From positions 1-23,520 of the forward strand of contig CASEZU010000096.1 of NCBI GenBank assembly GCA_949292445.1: a stretch of DNA of 23,520 nucleotides, given 5' to 3'. Shown one piece after another: positions 21,924-23,520 of the stretch. The notes under the pieces are model-generated. The model worked only from the letters and a program-made list of their open reading frames with translations, did not search any database and had not been told where the DNA came from. How positions within the stretch are numbered: position 1 is the first letter of the stretch; every line of letters begins with the position of its first letter. Source of the stretch: an uncultured Spirochaetales bacterium. GTDB lineage: Bacteria; Spirochaetota; Spirochaetia; Sphaerochaetales; Sphaerochaetaceae. The position numbers were made by a program, and so were the translations under genes.

Positions 21924-22888
21924 TTGATCTTCATTCTGATACAATCTACGCGCTCTGGAAGGATGAGCGGGAGGCGTCCCTTGTCTCAAATGACCTGAGC
22001 ATCGATCTCGGGAAACTCACTTCCGGCGGTGTCACAGGACAGTGCATGGCGCTTTTCACCCCTATGTACGGTCTTGTGCCTCCGCAGCATCAGGGAAAAA
22101 CTCCATGGCAGATACTGAACGAGCTTCATGACAGATTCGTGTCGGAGACAGAGAAGGCGGGGATCCCTGTCATGAAGAACACAGGAGATCTCCGGGATGG
22201 CGGTGTACATGCAATACTCACCACGGAGGAAGGAGCTGCCATTGAAGGGGATATATCCCGTCTCCGGACCCTGCGCAGCTGGGGTGTCCGCATCTTCGGC
22301 CTTACATGGAACTGGGAGAATGAGCTTGGCTATCCCAACTCCTCCGATCCGGAGATTATGGCGAAGGGACTCAAGGAGAAGGGCATAGAGGCAGTGGAGG
22401 AATGCGGCAGACTCGGCATTATAATCGATGTATCACACCTCAGTGATGGCGGTTTCATGGATGTCGCAAGATATTCCAGGCTTCCTTTTGTCGCCACCCA
22501 TTCAAATTCCAGGAGTGTGACCGGAGTGTCACGCAATCTCACGGATGAGGAACTGCGGATACTCGCTGATCACGGCGGGGTTGCCGGGCTCAATCTCTGT
22601 CCGGCTTTCCTTCATGATGAAAGGGCTGAGAGAGAAGAGGATGCCGTGAGCCGCGTCGAGGATATGGTGAGACATGTGAGCCACATATACAGGACAGCGG
22701 GGGAGGACGTGCTTGCCATCGGGACCGACTTTGACGGCATCGGAGGGCAGCTGGAGATTGCGACTCCCGCTTCCATGCATATTCTCCGGGATGCGCTCTC
22801 TGAGAGTGGATTGAGTTCTTCTGTTTTGGATAAGATGTGGACTGGTAATGCCGAGAGGGTATTCCTTTCAGCAGAGGAGGGTGTATGA
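21920..22888 (+). CDS. Membrane dipeptidase (peptidase M19, renal dipeptidase family)
   Basis: A 322-residue zinc dipeptidase that cleaves dipeptides, in some members with a C-terminal D-residue. The amidohydrolase-fold metal ligands are complete: His5-x-Asp7 in 'DLHSDT', the bridging glutamate in 'TTEEGAAIEGD' (Glu104), His173 in 'DVSHLSDGG' and His194 in 'VATHSNSR'. 'AIGTDFDGIGG' holds the late conserved Asp. Length is typical of bacterial members (about 310-330). There is no signal peptide, so the protein is cytosolic despite the family name. GGAGG lies five bases before ATG 21920, and the start overlaps the previous stop. Its TGA overlaps the following start (ATGA, 22885-22888). Confidence 0.93.
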   Translation: MIDLHSDTIYALWKDEREASLVSNDLSIDLGKLTSGGVTGQCMALFTPMYGLVPPQHQGKTPWQILNELHDRFVSETEKAGIPVMKNTGDLRDGGVHAILTTEEGAAIEGDISRLRTLRSWGVRIFGLTWNWENELGYPNSSDPEIMAKGLKEKGIEAVEECGRLGIIIDVSHLSDGGFMDVARYSRLPFVATHSNSRSVTGVSRNLTDEELRILADHGGVAGLNLCPAFLHDERAEREEDAVSRVEDMVRHVSHIYRTAGEDVLAIGTDFDGIGGQLEIATPASMHILRDALSESGLSSSVLDKMWTGNAERVFLSAEEGV

Positions 22889-23373
22889 AAAAGCGTCTTT
22901 TGTTGATTCTGGCGGTGCTTGTGATCTCAGTATCGTCTTTGGCTGCTGTGGATGTCAGCCTCATTGTCGGCGGACAGGGAACATATGGCGAGCTGACAAT
23001 AGACAAGCAGGCCAGCTACAAGTTCTCGATTGACGGGGAGGTTGACCTCGATTTTGAAAGAGGCCATGGCATGCTGGTCGGCGCCACTCTTTCAATGAGT
23101 GAGATAGATGTCAGCGTGGGCTATGCGTATCAGACGGATATAAGCTCCAGCTGTGATTTCATTCTCGGAGCAGGTGTGATTCTCGGCCTTAATCCCGCAC
23201 TTGGCCTCGATTTCTTCGTCACGGCGGATTTTGATTTCCTTATCACGGAGAACATGTTCATCAGGCTTGGAACAGGATTCATCACAGATCTCGGGCAGCT
23301 TGGGGAAGATTATGGAAGGAATCCCTCCTTCATTGTCCCTCTGCCATCGATCGGGTTCGGCTGGGATTTCTGA
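22885..23373 (+). CDS. Small outer-membrane beta-barrel protein, exported
   Basis: A 162-residue protein with a clear Sec signal peptide ('MKKRLLLILAVLVISVSSLAA', cleavage likely after Ala20 or Ala21). The mature part alternates hydrophobic and polar residues in short strands ('VGATLSMSEIDVSVGYAYQ', 'FILGAGVILGLNPALGLDFF') and ends in '...IGFGWDF', an aromatic C-terminal residue as expected for BAM-dependent barrel insertion. About eight strands fit the length. I do not recognise a named family. GGAGG precedes the ATG, which overlaps the dipeptidase stop. It is the last protein gene of the operon. Confidence 0.75.
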   Translation: MKKRLLLILAVLVISVSSLAAVDVSLIVGGQGTYGELTIDKQASYKFSIDGEVDLDFERGHGMLVGATLSMSEIDVSVGYAYQTDISSSCDFILGAGVILGLNPALGLDFFVTADFDFLITENMFIRLGTGFITDLGQLGEDYGRNPSFIVPLPSIGFGWDF

Positions 23374-23403
23374 AATGCGGCATCGGAAAACCAGCTGAGA
23401 AGA

Positions 23404-23432
23404 TTGCAATAATTCCTTTTAGCTGATATAGT
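23404..23432 (+). promoter_or_regulatory. Promoter of tRNA-Ala
   Basis: TTGCAA (23404-23409), a 17-base spacer and TATAGT (23427-23432) with an upstream TGA form a complete sigma-70-type promoter. Transcription should start near 23439, seven bases before the mature tRNA. An inverted repeat, GCATCGG (23380-23386) with CCGATGC (23433-23439), spans this promoter. Confidence 0.65.
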
Positions 23433-23445
23433 CCGATGCGTTATC

Positions 23446-23518
23446 GGGGCCGTAGCTCATCTGGTAGAGCGTCAGGTTCGCAATCTGAAAGTGGCGAGTT
23501 CGAGTCTCGTCGGCTCCA
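23446..23518 (+). tRNA. tRNA-Ala (anticodon CGC)
   Basis: A 73-base cloverleaf folds fully. Acceptor GGGGCCG (23446-23452) pairs with CGGCTCC (23511-23517), including the G3:U70 pair that identifies alanine tRNAs. The D arm is GCTC/GAGC and the anticodon arm TCAGG/TCTGA with loop TTCGCAA, anticodon CGC at 23479-23481 reading GCG codons. The T arm is GCGAG/CTCGT with TTCGAGT. The discriminator is A23518, followed by TT, so CCA is not encoded and must be added. GCG is one of several alanine codons; the CGC isoacceptor is often dispensable and suits a fairly G+C-rich genome. Confidence 0.97.
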
Positions 23519-23520
23519 TT

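Noticed and set aside
1..23520. CRISPR arrays, insertion sequences, phage or toxin-antitoxin modules
   Set aside because: No regularly spaced repeats, no transposase or phage-type frames and no small toxin-like gene pair were found; the region reads as core chromosome.

Overview
This 23.5-kb window is gene-dense chromosomal DNA (about 55% GC by eye) holding 26 protein genes, one tRNA and one gap over 300 bases. The gene set suggests a fermentative Gram-negative-type bacterium: an outer-membrane barrel protein ending in Phe, lipoprotein signal peptidase, split transketolase, malic enzyme, and PspA/PspC/PspF with sigma-54 promoters. The small membrane gene after lspA, the DUF6062-type protein and the Nif3/LspA order make me favour a spirochaete (Sphaerochaeta/Treponema-like). 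That placement is inference only. I see no insertion sequences, phage genes or CRISPR.

Layout. 1-3466 (+): 3' end of malic enzyme, then an operon of class II aldolase, transketolase N and C halves, and a cysteine/histidine-rich DUF6062-like protein, with stop/start overlaps. 3444-7286 (-): aspS, a BaiN/HI0933 flavoprotein, an OsmC protein and an unknown protein. 7287-7699: a 413-base gap with a carAB terminator, a long hairpin and an aspS leader inverted repeat. 7700-11985 (-): carA-carB.

12074-15810 is the most interesting part. It holds two separate pspA-pspC operons, both on the minus strand, with a plus-strand pspF between them. Each pspA is preceded by a sigma-54 promoter with the exact GG-N10-GC spacing, and PspF carries the GAFTGA loop needed to activate such promoters. 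The first operon is pspA-pspC-DUF4097 (LiaG-like). The second is pspA2-pspC2, whose PspC is a minimal 68-residue form. This looks like a duplicated envelope-stress regulon under one enhancer-binding protein.

15973-23518: rsmI and a SpoU-type rRNA/tRNA methyltransferase (+), a Lon-like protease (-), then a six-gene plus operon (nif3-like, lspA, small membrane protein, five-bladed-propeller glycosidase-like protein, membrane dipeptidase, small outer-membrane protein) and tRNA-Ala(CGC).

A recurring feature is that the first genes of several sigma-70-type units (aldolase, osmC, pspF, rsmI, nif3, nearly lon) have a -10 box 6-7 nt before their ATG. Their mRNAs should therefore be leaderless, while internal and sigma-54-driven genes have clear Shine-Dalgarno sequences.
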